Positions 34,878 through 43,634 are shown, counted from the stretch's first letter. The stretch: 64,000 nucleotides of DNA from Rubrivivax sp. (GCA_022843905.1 JALHMT010000027.1:1-64000); one strand, 5' to 3'. Translations and numbers: made by a program. Notes: a model not told the origin generated them from the letters alone.

Positions 34878-35624
34878 ATGACCCGCAAGAATCCTCTGCT
34901 CGCCCTGCTGCCCGTGCTGACCGCCCTGGTCACCGTGCTGTCCACGCCCGCCCAGGCTGCCGCCCCGCAGGTCTACGAGGCTCAGGTCAACGGCGTGCGC
35001 ACGGAGCTGCGGCTGGTCGTGGAAGGCTCCGTGCTGAGCGGCCAGATGACCGAAAGCGGCATCGTGCTCGACCTGCGTGGCACGGCCCAGGGGCCGGTGC
35101 TGCAGGGCCAGGTGCACCAACCCGGCGGCGCCGCGCTGATGCGCTTCGACGGCCGCATCGACGGCCCGCGTCTGGCCATGACGCTGCACCATGCCGCGCT
35201 CCCGCAGCCGGCGCAAGTGACGTTCCAGCGTGTCGGCACGGCCGCGCCTGCCGACGCGGCCCCGTCAACCGCACCGCGCGGCGCGGCCGTCGATGGGCAG
35301 CTGGTCGGCCGCTGGCACCAGCAGTCGATGATCAACAGCAGCGGTGGTGCCGGCGGCTTCGCGTCCTTCACCACGCAGCGCACGCTGGAACTGGCCGCCG
35401 ACGGCCAGGTGCGGCAATGGGTGCGTTCGGTGGGCGGCGGCTCGCAATGGAGCCACCGCAGCGACGCCGAGCTGGAGTTCAGCGGCCGCTGGGCCGTGCA
35501 GGGCCAGCAGCTGTGGGTGCAGCCCCAGGGCCAGCCGGCCTTCGTCGACGCCGGTCGCGCGGTGCTGGTGGACGGGCGCCTGGTGATCTACCGCGGCGGC
35601 AAGCGCCTCATCTGGCAGCGGTGA
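34878..35624 (+). CDS. Secreted protein of unknown function
   Basis: 248 residues. Signal peptide to STPAQA (residue 27). Two beta-rich parts are separated by an Ala/Pro linker (about 118-135): the first (VYEAQVNGVRTELRLVVEG and following) looks like a small beta-barrel repeat, the second (GRWHQQSMINSSGG to the end) resembles lipocalin-like or copper-resistance-like beta proteins. No catalytic motif is seen. GAAAGGA precedes ATG 34878. It stands alone between the M90 peptidase and the Bug receptor. Confidence 0.75.
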   Translation: MTRKNPLLALLPVLTALVTVLSTPAQAAAPQVYEAQVNGVRTELRLVVEGSVLSGQMTESGIVLDLRGTAQGPVLQGQVHQPGGAALMRFDGRIDGPRLAMTLHHAALPQPAQVTFQRVGTAAPADAAPSTAPRGAAVDGQLVGRWHQQSMINSSGGAGGFASFTTQRTLELAADGQVRQWVRSVGGGSQWSHRSDAELEFSGRWAVQGQQLWVQPQGQPAFVDAGRAVLVDGRLVIYRGGKRLIWQR

Positions 35625-35729
35625 TCGAGGCCGCGCCGCGCGTCCGGCGGGTGGGGCTTGGCACACAACTTGCGCCAGGCGGGCAGATCTGTACTGAGCC
35701 TTTCCACTTTGCCTTCCTGGAGCCATTTC

Positions 35730-36713
35730 ATGAAAAGACGCGAACTGCTGGCCGCTGGTGCCGCATCCCTGCTGGCCGCCCCCGCCTGGGTCGGCGCCCA
35801 GAGTGCCTGGCCGACACGCGGCCCCATCAAGCTCGTCGCCCAGTTCCCGCCGGGCGGCCTCGTCGACACCGTCTCTCGCCTGATGGCGCCGCACCTGTCG
35901 CAGGCGCTGGGGCAATCGGTGGTGGTCGAGAACCGGCCCGGCGCCGGCGGCGTGATCGGCACGGACTACGTCGCCAAGCAACCGGCCGACGGCTACACGC
36001 TGCTGGTCAGCCATGCCGCCGTGCACGTCTACGCCACGGCCACGCGGCGCACCATGCCCTTCGACGCGGTCAGTGACTTCACCCACATGGGCATGCTGTG
36101 CGAGGCGCCGATGGTGCTGCTGGTGCGTGCGCAGTCGCCATTCCAGACACTTGAGCAGTACGTCACCGCCGCGCGCAGCAAGCCGGTGCGCTACGGCACC
36201 TCGGGCATCGGATCGGCCAACCACCTGTTCGGCGAGCTGATGAAGATCGAAGGCAAGGCGCCCAACCACGACCATGTGCCCTACCAGGGCAGCGCGCCGG
36301 CCATGCAGGACCTGCTGGGCGGCAGCATCGAAAGCGTGTTCGACCCCATCACCACCAACGTCGCGCAGCTCAAGGCCGGCTCGCTGCGTGCGCTGGCCGT
36401 CTCCACGCCGGCGCGGCTGCCGGCGCTGCCCAGCATCCCGACCTTCGCCGAACTGGGCTACCCCAACCTGACCGGCTCGCAGTGGCTGGGCCTGTCGGCG
36501 CCCAAGGGCCTGCCCGCGCCCATCGCGCAGCGCCTCACGGCCTTGATCCCCGAGGTGCTGGCGCGGCCCGACGTGGCGGCCCGCCTGGAAGAGCTGCAGA
36601 CCCTGCCGCGCAAGACCCCGGTGCTGGGCGACGACTTCGTGAAGATCGTGCGCTCGCAGATCGACACCTGGCGCACGGTGGCCCGCACGTCGAACGTGGA
36701 AGTGATCGGCTGA
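35730..36713 (+). CDS. Bug-family tripartite tricarboxylate receptor (TctC-like)
   Basis: 327 residues. The N terminus MKRRELLAAGAAS is a twin-arginine-like signal. The mature protein has the Bug hallmarks WPTRGPIKLVAQFPPGG, VVVENRPGAGGVIGTDYVAK and a ligand-gating loop around SHAAVHV. These periplasmic proteins bind carboxylates, nicotinate or similar organic acids and are greatly expanded in Burkholderiales. No TctA/TctB membrane genes are adjacent. The gene converges on the dihydropyrimidinase operon; a functional link is possible but not shown. ATG 35730 follows TGGAG. Confidence 0.92.
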   Translation: MKRRELLAAGAASLLAAPAWVGAQSAWPTRGPIKLVAQFPPGGLVDTVSRLMAPHLSQALGQSVVVENRPGAGGVIGTDYVAKQPADGYTLLVSHAAVHVYATATRRTMPFDAVSDFTHMGMLCEAPMVLLVRAQSPFQTLEQYVTAARSKPVRYGTSGIGSANHLFGELMKIEGKAPNHDHVPYQGSAPAMQDLLGGSIESVFDPITTNVAQLKAGSLRALAVSTPARLPALPSIPTFAELGYPNLTGSQWLGLSAPKGLPAPIAQRLTALIPEVLARPDVAARLEELQTLPRKTPVLGDDFVKIVRSQIDTWRTVARTSNVEVIG

Positions 36714-36753
36714 CCTATCGCGGTGCAGGCGTCGCACCGCCACGGTGCCTGGG

Positions 36754-38169
36754 TCAGAACGCCTGCACCGTCCCGCGTGGCACGAAGCGGCCCATGCCTT
36801 CGCGGCCCAGCCACTGCTCGCCGTCCACGATCAGCTCGCCGCGCAGCCACACCTTGTTCACGCGGCCGCGCAGCGTGCGGCCTTCCAGCAGCGTGTAGTC
36901 GCAATGGCTGTGCAGGTCGTGCGCGTGGATGGTCTGCGTCGCGTCGGGGTCGAACAGCACCACGTCGGCGTCGCTGCCCACGGCGATGGTGCCTTTCTTC
37001 GGGAACAGGCCGAACAGCTTGGCCGGCGTGGTCGACGTCAGCTGCACGAAGCGGTTCAGCGACAGCCGACCTTGCGTGACGCCGATGTCGTACAGGCTGG
37101 TCAAGCGCGTCTCGATGCCCGGCGCGCCGTTGGGGATGAGCGAGAAGTCGTGCCGGCCGCGCTGCTTCTGCAGTCGGTAGCCCAGGTGGCCTTCCTTCAT
37201 GCAGAAGGGGCAGTGGTCGGTGGCGATGACCTGCAGGTCGTCGTAGCGCAGGGCGCGCCACAGGTGCTCCTGGTCGGCCGGCTTGCGCAAGGGCGGCGTC
37301 ATCACGTACTTCGCGGTTTCGAAGTCATCGTTGTCGTAGACGCTGTCGTCGAACAGCAGGTAGTGCGGGCAGGTCTCGGCGAAGACGGGGATGCCTTCGT
37401 CGCGCGCCGTCACGATGTGCTTGAGCGCCTGGTGGCTGGAGACGTGCACGAAATAGATCTGCGCCTCGGCCAGTTCGGCCAGGCGGATGCCGCGGTGCGT
37501 GGCCTCGCCTTCCAGGATCGCCGGCCGCGTCAGCGCGTGGTAGCGCGGCGAGGCGTGGCCGGCGGCCAGGGCTTCCTGGATCAGCAGCTCGATCACCGTG
37601 CCGTTCTCGGCGTGCAGCGCCACCATGCCGCCTTCGCCGCCCACCTGGCGCAGCATGCGGAAGATGGCGGCGTCGTCGGCCATCATCACGCCGGGGTAGG
37701 CCATGAACATCTTGAAGCTGGTCACGCCCTCGTGGCGCATGGCGTGGCGAACATCGGCCAGCACCTGGGTGTCGACGCGGGTGACGATGCAGTGCACGCT
37801 GTAGTCGATGTTGACCTGCGGCTCGGCCAGCGCCTGCGCACGCGCGATGGCGCCCAGCACCGAGTCTTCGGCGGTCTGCAGCGCGAAGTCGACCACCGTC
37901 GTCGTGCCGCCGAAAGCCGCGGCCTTGGTGCCGCTGGCGAAGGTGTCGCAGGTGACCGTGGGGCCGATCATGTTTTCCAGGTGCACGTGGGTGTCCACGC
38001 CGCCGGGCAGCACGTACAGGCCGCTGGCGTCGACCACCGTCACGTCGGGGCCCACTTCCAGCTGCAGGCCGATGGCGCGCACCACGCCGTCCTGCAGCAG
38101 CAGATCGGCCACGTAGTCGTCGGTGGCGGTGATGATGCGGCCGTGCCGGATCAGCGTGGTCTTGCCCAT
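36754..38169 (-). CDS. Dihydropyrimidinase/hydantoinase
   Basis: 471 residues, cyclic amidase of the amidohydrolase superfamily. Zinc ligands are in VDTHVHLEN, the carboxylated lysine in SFKMFMAYPGV, His ligands in LHAENG and VSSHQALKH, and the Asp in ATDHCPF. It opens dihydrouracil-like or hydantoin rings. The enzyme is last in a minus-strand operon with an ABC importer and a deaminase-like amidohydrolase. Dihydropyrimidine dehydrogenase and beta-ureidopropionase genes are absent, so a hydantoin or modified purine/pyrimidine substrate is as likely as uracil. Confidence 0.92.
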   Translation of the reverse strand: MGKTTLIRHGRIITATDDYVADLLLQDGVVRAIGLQLEVGPDVTVVDASGLYVLPGGVDTHVHLENMIGPTVTCDTFASGTKAAAFGGTTTVVDFALQTAEDSVLGAIARAQALAEPQVNIDYSVHCIVTRVDTQVLADVRHAMRHEGVTSFKMFMAYPGVMMADDAAIFRMLRQVGGEGGMVALHAENGTVIELLIQEALAAGHASPRYHALTRPAILEGEATHRGIRLAELAEAQIYFVHVSSHQALKHIVTARDEGIPVFAETCPHYLLFDDSVYDNDDFETAKYVMTPPLRKPADQEHLWRALRYDDLQVIATDHCPFCMKEGHLGYRLQKQRGRHDFSLIPNGAPGIETRLTSLYDIGVTQGRLSLNRFVQLTSTTPAKLFGLFPKKGTIAVGSDADVVLFDPDATQTIHAHDLHSHCDYTLLEGRTLRGRVNKVWLRGELIVDGEQWLGREGMGRFVPRGTVQAF

Positions 38170-38206
38170 GCGAAGCCTCGTCAGTCGGGAGATCCCGGTT
38201 GCGGGC

Positions 38207-39691
38207 TCAATGCTGACAGAACGCCTGGACGTGGAAAGGCGAGGCCGCCAGCCCGCTGCAGTACTGGTTGACGAAGGGTTCGAGCTGCTCCGACAGCGCG
38301 CGCGCCTCGCGGTTGACCTCGGCCAGGCGCTCCACCGCGGCGGCCGCCTTGGCGCGCAGGGCGTCGAAGTCGAAGGCCGTGAAGCGGCCAGCCTGCAGCA
38401 GCACTCTGCCGCCCACGATGACGGTGTGCACGCCGGTGCCGTCCTCGCAGTGCACGATCTGGTTCACCGGGTCGTTCAGCGGCACGTAGTGCGGCGCCGA
38501 CAGGTCGAGCAGCACCATGTCGGCCTTGTAGCCCGGCGACAGGCGGCCGATCACGCCTTCGAAGCCCAGCGCCTTCGCGCCGCCTTCGGTGGCCGCGCGC
38601 AGCACCTCGGGCGTGCTGAGCCACTGGCCGATGTCGCGGCCGTGCACGCGCGACACGAAGGACGCCATGCGCATGGCTTCCCACATGTTCAGGTTGTCGG
38701 ACGAGCCCGCGCCGTCGGTGCCCAGCGCCAGGCCGACGCCGGCGTCGAGCATCGAGCGCGTATCGGCCAGGCCCGAGCCCAGCTTCATGTTGCTGCCCGG
38801 GTTGTGCGACACCGAACAGCCGCGGTGCGCCAGCCGCGCACGGTCGTCGCCGTCGAGCCAGACGCCATGCGCGACGCAGAAGCCCGGCTTCAGCAGGCCC
38901 AGCTCATCGAGGTGCGTGACCAGCGAGTGGCCGTACTTCTTGTGCGCCACCACGGCCTGCATCTTCGACTCGGCCACGTGCATCTGCAGGCCCAGGTCGA
39001 ACTCCTGCGCGAGGTCGCGGCAGCCGCGCAGGAAGTCGTCGCTGCAGTGGTGCGGGATGGTGGGCCCGAGTGCCGGGCGCACCTGGTTGCGGTCCCAGCG
39101 CCAGTTGATCAGCAGCTCGCGGCACACGGCCAGGCTCTGCGCGTAGGGCGCGTTGCGGATGGCCAGCGCCTGCTCGCGCAGCCCCGGCGGCAGCGCGTCG
39201 GCGAGGCCCGGAATGGCCTCGAAGAAGCTCTTGTCGGCCATCATCGGCGCGATGGTGGCGCGCAGGCCCACGTCCACGTAGGCCTGCGCCACGGCGTTGA
39301 CGCCGTCGACGGTGGGCAGCGGGAATTCGGCGAACATGTCGAAGCTGGCCGTGCAGCCCTTCTTCAGCATCTCGCAGGCGCCCACGGCGGCCGAGATGTA
39401 CTTCTCTTCCAGCGTGCGGCGGCCGCCGGTCCACGGCGAGTGGTTCAGCAGCAGCTCCAGCGTCCAGCGGTCCGACAGGCCCTTGGCCAGGTTGGTCTGC
39501 GCGTGGTTGTGGCCGTTCACCAGGCCGGGCATCACCAGCATGCCGGCGGCTTCGACCACCTGCCGGCCTTCGTGGCTCACGCTGTTGGGCGCCGCCAGCG
39601 TGACGATGGTGTCGCCTTCGACCACCACGTCGGCCGGCTCGAAGCGCAGGCTGCGCGGGTCGAGCACCAGACCACCTCGCACGAGCATCAT
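38207..39691 (-). CDS. Amidohydrolase of the Atz/Trz (8-oxoguanine deaminase-like) family
   Basis: 494 residues. Metal-site motifs: NGHNHAQTN (HxH), HVAESK, HGVWLD and GTDGAGSSDN, as in chlorohydrolases and heterocycle deaminases. The reaction is hydrolytic removal of an amino or similar group from a nitrogen heterocycle. Its start overlaps the stop of the 132-aa protein (ATGA) and the hydantoinase follows 37 bases downstream, suggesting consecutive steps: deamination then ring opening. Substrate unknown; a second ATG is the next codon. Confidence 0.9.
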   Translation of the reverse strand: MMLVRGGLVLDPRSLRFEPADVVVEGDTIVTLAAPNSVSHEGRQVVEAAGMLVMPGLVNGHNHAQTNLAKGLSDRWTLELLLNHSPWTGGRRTLEEKYISAAVGACEMLKKGCTASFDMFAEFPLPTVDGVNAVAQAYVDVGLRATIAPMMADKSFFEAIPGLADALPPGLREQALAIRNAPYAQSLAVCRELLINWRWDRNQVRPALGPTIPHHCSDDFLRGCRDLAQEFDLGLQMHVAESKMQAVVAHKKYGHSLVTHLDELGLLKPGFCVAHGVWLDGDDRARLAHRGCSVSHNPGSNMKLGSGLADTRSMLDAGVGLALGTDGAGSSDNLNMWEAMRMASFVSRVHGRDIGQWLSTPEVLRAATEGGAKALGFEGVIGRLSPGYKADMVLLDLSAPHYVPLNDPVNQIVHCEDGTGVHTVIVGGRVLLQAGRFTAFDFDALRAKAAAAVERLAEVNREARALSEQLEPFVNQYCSGLAASPFHVQAFCQH

Positions 39692-40086
39692 GGGCGGGTC
39701 TCCTGTCGGGAGCTGTCAGTGTGCACCACCTGGGCGTCTTCCAGGCGCAGGAAGGATCCGTTGCCCTGGCCGTCGATGGCGAAGCCGTAGCTCAGGCGGC
39801 CCCGCAGCGTCAGCGGGCGCTCGGGGGCGATGCCTTCGCCCGGCACGAAGCCCGGCAGTTGCATGGCGGCTACCGGCACCGGCGAACAGTCGGGGCAGGC
39901 GCCGGGCTGGTCGACCACCAGCCAGCCGCTGTTGTCGTGCGTGGGCGCCACGTGGGCCTCGAACTGCACCCAGGCGCCGTCCAGCGCGCAGCAGCGCGCC
40001 GAGTAGCGCAGGCGCTCGGTGCCGATGTCGTCGAACAGCTCGTCCATCGCCACGGCCTGGCCGGCGGGTGCTTCAACCGGCAGCAT
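39688..40086 (-). CDS. Conserved-looking 132-aa protein of unknown function
   Basis: 132 residues, soluble, no signal peptide, family not recognised. It has a CPDC pair (GACPDCSPVPV) and another adjacent pair (SARCCAL), which could bind a metal. Much of it is predicted beta (WVQFEAHVAP, GWLVVDQPG, LSYGFAIDGQG). It overlaps the ABC ATPase gene by 14 bases and its stop overlaps the amidohydrolase start, so it is an integral operon member and perhaps an accessory or substrate-processing factor. ATG 40047 (MDELFDD) is an alternative start. Confidence 0.7.
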   Translation of the reverse strand: MLPVEAPAGQAVAMDELFDDIGTERLRYSARCCALDGAWVQFEAHVAPTHDNSGWLVVDQPGACPDCSPVPVAAMQLPGFVPGEGIAPERPLTLRGRLSYGFAIDGQGNGSFLRLEDAQVVHTDSSRQETRP

Positions 40087-40858
40087 GCTCTGCCTCTTGC
40101 GTGCGCATCACCTCGCGCTCCATGTGGGCGGTCAGGCGCGCGCGGTAGCCGTTGAAGGCCGGGTCGGTGTAGCTGCGCGGGCGCGGCAGGTCGATGCGCA
40201 GGTCTTCCAGCACGCGGCCCGGGCCGGCACTGAAGACGATGACGCGGTCGGACAGCAGCACCGCCTCGTCGATCTGGTGCGTGACGAAGAGGATGGTGGA
40301 ATGGAAGCCTTCCCAGATCTCCAGCAGGAACTGCTGCATCAGCACGCGCGTCTGGAAGTCGAGCGCGGCGAAGGGCTCGTCCATCAGGATGAAGGCCGGG
40401 TTGCCGACCAGCGCTCGCGCGATGGCCACGCGCTGCTTCATGCCGCCGGACAGCTGGTGCGGGTAGTGGCGCGCGAACTTCGTCAGCCGCACGCGCTCCA
40501 GCACCTCGTGTGCCCGCGCACGGCGCTGGGCAGGCTCGACGCCCTTCATCTTCAACCCGAAGGAGATGTTGTCTTCCACGTTGAGCCAGGGGAACAGCGA
40601 ATGCTCCTGGAACACCATCACGGCGTTCGGGTTCGGCCCGGTGACGCGGACGCCGTCGATCTGCACTTCGCCGCTGCTGATGGGCTCCAGCCCCGCGATG
40701 AGTTCCAGCAGCGTGCTCTTGCCGCAGCCCGAGGGGCCCAGCAGCGCGATGAACTCGCCCGAGGACACCGACAGCGAGATGTCGCGCAGGGCCTCGACGG
40801 CCAGGCCGTTGGCCGAAGGCCAGGTCTTGCCGACATGAGAACAAGTCAATGAGCTCAT
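40073..40858 (-). CDS. ABC transporter ATP-binding protein (nitrate/taurine type)
   Basis: 261 residues. Walker A GPSGCGKST, Q-loop MVFQEHSLFPWL, signature LSGGMKQRVAIARAL, Walker B FILMDEPFAALD and H-loop FVTHQ are complete. The FQEHSLFPWLNV wording is typical of the SsuB/TauB/NrtD group importing sulfonates, nitrate, cyanate or pyrimidine-like compounds. ATG 40858 lies ten bases after the permease stop; a longer frame is unsupported. Confidence 0.94.
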   Translation of the reverse strand: MSSLTCSHVGKTWPSANGLAVEALRDISLSVSSGEFIALLGPSGCGKSTLLELIAGLEPISSGEVQIDGVRVTGPNPNAVMVFQEHSLFPWLNVEDNISFGLKMKGVEPAQRRARAHEVLERVRLTKFARHYPHQLSGGMKQRVAIARALVGNPAFILMDEPFAALDFQTRVLMQQFLLEIWEGFHSTILFVTHQIDEAVLLSDRVIVFSAGPGRVLEDLRIDLPRPRSYTDPAFNGYRARLTAHMEREVMRTQEAEHAAG

Positions 40859-40868
40859 GGACTCACTT

Positions 40869-41726
40869 TCAGTGTGAGGACGCCTGCCACCACAACACCT
40901 TGCGCTGCACGAAGAGCAGGAAGCTGTCGACCGCATAACCCACCACGCCGACGATGCAGATGCCCAGCATGATGAGATTGCCGTTGAACATCTCGCGGCC
41001 GAGGATGACCATCATGCCCACGCCGTTCTTCAGCCCGACCATCTCGGCGGCCAGTACGGCCATCCAGGCGGCGAAGAAGTTGATGCGCAGCATGGTGAAG
41101 ACCTGCGGCAGCACGGCCGGGAAGATCACCCACTGCCAGACCTGGCGTTCCGAGGCGCCGAAGGTGCGCGCCGTCTTGATCAGGCGCTGGTCGACCGAGG
41201 CGACCGACGCCACCGTCGACAGCGTGAGCAGGAAGAACACGCCGGTGAAGACGATGAAGATGGCGGTGGCGTTGCCGATGCCCAGCAGCATGATGCCCAG
41301 CGGGATCCAGGCGATGGGGGCGATGGGCGCCAGGCCGCGCACGATGGGCAGCAGCGCGGCCGACGCGATGCCCGACTTCGAGATCGCGATGCCGGTGACG
41401 AGTGCCGCCGCGAAGCCCAGCGCCATGCCGGCCAGCACGCGGTAGACGCTGGCGAGAATGGCGCCGGGGATCGACATGGCGTCGTTGCCGAAACCCACGC
41501 GCAGCTGGTTCTCGACCGCGTAGCCGAGGAAGGACGAGGGCGGCGGCAGCAGCGAGGCTTGCACCCAGCCGCGCGCGATGGCCAGCTCCCACAGGCTGAC
41601 CAGCACGACCCAGGGCAGCAGCGTGGCCAGCGCGAGCAGGCCGCGGCGGCGCCACGGCGAGGCCTTCGCCGGTGCCGTGGCGGCGGCGGCTTTCAGCGAG
41701 GCCGGCGGGGGGATCACGGCGCTCAT
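40869..41726 (-). CDS. ABC transporter permease (SsuC/TauC type)
   Basis: 285 residues, six predicted helices after a 25-residue basic tail. The EAA-type loop interacting with the ATPase is in KTARTFGASERQVWQWVIFPAVLPQV. Typical segments are SVYRVLAGMALGFAAALVTG and WIPLGIMLLGIGNATAIFIVF. It forms the membrane channel of the importer with the ATPase and the receptor encoded on either side. Confidence 0.94.
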   Translation of the reverse strand: MSAVIPPPASLKAAAATAPAKASPWRRRGLLALATLLPWVVLVSLWELAIARGWVQASLLPPPSSFLGYAVENQLRVGFGNDAMSIPGAILASVYRVLAGMALGFAAALVTGIAISKSGIASAALLPIVRGLAPIAPIAWIPLGIMLLGIGNATAIFIVFTGVFFLLTLSTVASVASVDQRLIKTARTFGASERQVWQWVIFPAVLPQVFTMLRINFFAAWMAVLAAEMVGLKNGVGMMVILGREMFNGNLIMLGICIVGVVGYAVDSFLLFVQRKVLWWQASSH

Positions 41727-41742
41727 CGCTGGAGCCCCGCGC

Positions 41743-42732
41743 TCAGACGGTCTTCAGGGTTTCGCGCAGCAGGCGCAGGTCCAGCACTTCCGGCGTCTTC
41801 TTCAGGTAACCCAGGGTCAGCATGTCCTTGATGGCGACTTCCATGCCCTTGTCGCCGCCCTGCGTCAGGTCGACCTGGGGCAGCTGGCGCGGCAGCGAAG
41901 CCGCCAGCGTGGCCTTGTCGACGCGGTAGTACTTGCCCTTGTCCAGCACCTCGACGGCGGCCGGCATGTCGGCGCGGATGGCACGGTCGGCCTTCAGCAG
42001 CACCCTCAGGTAGCGGCGCGTAGCGTCGGGGTAGCTGGCGATGAAGTCCTGGCGCGCGTTGGTCACGCAGTCGGGGCCGTCCTTGCCCCAGGTCTCCAGG
42101 TTGCTGGCGATGGGTATGCCGCCCATCTTGTCGACCAGGTTGGTGGCGAAGGGTTCGACGTGGGTCACCACGTCCACCGCCTTGGCCTCGAAGGCCGCCG
42201 CCATCGACAAGGTGTCGTTGAACCAGACCATGTTGAAGTCGTTGTAGCTCATGCCGTTGTTGGCCAGCGCCCGGTAGGCCATCATCTCGAAGGTGTTCAG
42301 GCGCATGGCGCCGATCTTCAGCCCCTTGCCCTTGGCCTTCTGCAGGTCGGCCATCGAGCGCACGCCGCTGCCCGCCTGCGCGATGAGGAAGATGCCGCCG
42401 GCCCCCGAGCCGGCGATGGTGCGCACCGGGGCGCCGTTGTGCGAAGCGACCACCACGTTGGTGAAGGGCAGGTGGGCGATGTGGATGGCGCCGCTGACCA
42501 GTGCGGCCAGGCCGTCGCCCGGGTTGGGCACGAACTTCAGGTCGACGTTCAGGCCTTCGGCCTTGAACATGCCGGTGGCGTGGCCGTAGAACAGCGGCGA
42601 CATGCAGATGCCCACCAGATGGCCGATGCGGATGACCTCGGGCGTGGTGGCCTGCGCCTGCACGGCGGTGGCGGCACCGAGGCCGGTGGCGGCCACGGCG
42701 GCCGTGGTTTCGAGGAACTGGCGTCTCTTCAT
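41743..42732 (-). CDS. ABC transporter substrate-binding protein (NMT1/THI5-like)
   Basis: 329 residues. The N terminus MKRRQFLETTAAVAATG is a good twin-arginine signal, so the protein is probably exported folded. The mature part fits the NMT1/SsuA group: VIRIGHLVGICMSPLFYGHATG, VDLKFVPNPGDGLAALVSGAIHIAHL. These bind sulfonates, nitrate, pyrimidine precursors or aromatic acids. GGAGGTG precedes ATG 42732; an in-frame extension to 42909 would run through the operator region and is rejected. First gene of the operon, 215 bases from the divergent GntR gene. Confidence 0.92.
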   Translation of the reverse strand: MKRRQFLETTAAVAATGLGAATAVQAQATTPEVIRIGHLVGICMSPLFYGHATGMFKAEGLNVDLKFVPNPGDGLAALVSGAIHIAHLPFTNVVVASHNGAPVRTIAGSGAGGIFLIAQAGSGVRSMADLQKAKGKGLKIGAMRLNTFEMMAYRALANNGMSYNDFNMVWFNDTLSMAAAFEAKAVDVVTHVEPFATNLVDKMGGIPIASNLETWGKDGPDCVTNARQDFIASYPDATRRYLRVLLKADRAIRADMPAAVEVLDKGKYYRVDKATLAASLPRQLPQVDLTQGGDKGMEVAIKDMLTLGYLKKTPEVLDLRLLRETLKTV

Positions 42733-42803
42733 GGCTTGCACCTCCGCAGGGGAAAATGGGGTCGGCCGTGGGGCCGGGACCCGAGGCTCCACGCAAAGCC
42801 TGT

Positions 42804-42821
42804 GCCACCACCCGTGGTGGC
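42804..42821. repeat. Inverted repeat in the divergent SBP-gntR promoter region
   Basis: GCCACCA and TGGTGGC arms (7 bp, perfect) around a 4-base centre. It lies 72 bases upstream of the substrate-binding protein start. It could be a second regulator site or an RNA hairpin in the leader. Confidence 0.45.
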
Positions 42822-42835
42822 CTGTGCATCGCAGG

Positions 42836-42847
42836 TTGTATCCAAAC
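42836..42847. promoter_or_regulatory. Candidate GntR operator, copy 1
   Basis: TTGTATCCAAAC, identical to a second copy 64 bases downstream. TTGTATCCAA has the partial dyad and TTGTAT/TTGGAT character of operators of FCD-type GntR regulators, and the divergent gene encodes such a protein. Confidence 0.6.
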
Positions 42848-42899
42848 CGCACCACAACGGCGCTCGACACCCCGTGAGGGCACTTGCATGGTGCTTTCT

Positions 42900-42911
42900 T
42901 TGTATCCAAAC
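42900..42911. promoter_or_regulatory. Candidate GntR operator, copy 2
   Basis: Second exact copy of TTGTATCCAAAC, 36 bases before the gntR start. The 64-base spacing (about six helical turns) would put both sites on the same DNA face, allowing looping or joint repression of both divergent promoters. Confidence 0.6.
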
Positions 42912-42947
42912 TAGGGCCGTTCCCGGGTCAGAGCGAGAAGCCAACCC

Positions 42948-43634
42948 ATGTCCAAGGCTGCCATCACGCTGGCGCAGAGCGTCACCGACCGCCTTCGTGC
43001 GGCCCTGCTCGAAGGCCGCTTCGGCCCCGACGAGAAGCTCAATGAGGAGTCCTTGTCGGCGACGCTGAAGGTCTCGCGCACGCCGGTGCGTTCGGCCCTG
43101 CACGGCCTGGCCGCCGAGGGTCTGCTCGACTACGTGCCCAACCGCGGCTACAGCGTGCGCAGCGTGGACCTGGCGCAGCTCACCGCCATCTTCGAGGTGC
43201 GCGGTGTGCTCGAGGGCCTGGCCGCTCGCCTGGCGGCGCAGCGCGGCCTGACGGAAGACCTGCGCAGCCGGGCCGTATCGGCGCTGGACGAAGGCGACCG
43301 CGTGATGGCCAAGGGCCGGCTGCTGGTGTCCGACCGTCCGGTCTTCAGCGAGGTCAACGCGCGCTTCCATGCCTGCATCCTGGAAGCCGCCGACAACCGC
43401 ATGGTCAACGACATGCTGCGCCTGTGCCACAACATCCCGGCTTCGTCGGAGCGCAACGTGATCTGGGACGACCACGCCTGGCTGCGGCGCAGCCACGACG
43501 ACCACCACCGCATCTTCGACGCCATCGAGCGCCGCGATGGCGCGCGCGCCGAGTCGCTGATGCGCGAACACGTGCACACCGTGAAGCTCAAGCGCGGCAC
43601 GCGGCTGCTGCCGGAGGCGGGTCTTCGCGGCTGA
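42948..43634 (+). CDS. GntR-family regulator with FCD domain
   Basis: 228 residues. N-terminal winged HTH (about 8-72, with LNEESLSATLKVSRTPVRSAL) and an all-helical FCD effector domain with likely metal-binding residues in NARFHACILE, DDHHRIFDAIE and REHVHTVK. FCD regulators usually repress catabolic genes and respond to small organic acids. Being divergent from the ABC/amidohydrolase operon with duplicated sites between them, it is the probable regulator of that operon and of itself. Confidence 0.93.
   Translation: MSKAAITLAQSVTDRLRAALLEGRFGPDEKLNEESLSATLKVSRTPVRSALHGLAAEGLLDYVPNRGYSVRSVDLAQLTAIFEVRGVLEGLAARLAAQRGLTEDLRSRAVSALDEGDRVMAKGRLLVSDRPVFSEVNARFHACILEAADNRMVNDMLRLCHNIPASSERNVIWDDHAWLRRSHDDHHRIFDAIERRDGARAESLMREHVHTVKLKRGTRLLPEAGLRG

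Noticed and set aside
42733..42909. 59-codon N-terminal extension of the substrate-binding protein
   Set aside because: It would cover one of the putative operators and the hairpin, and the twin-arginine signal plus GGAGGTG support the start at 42732.
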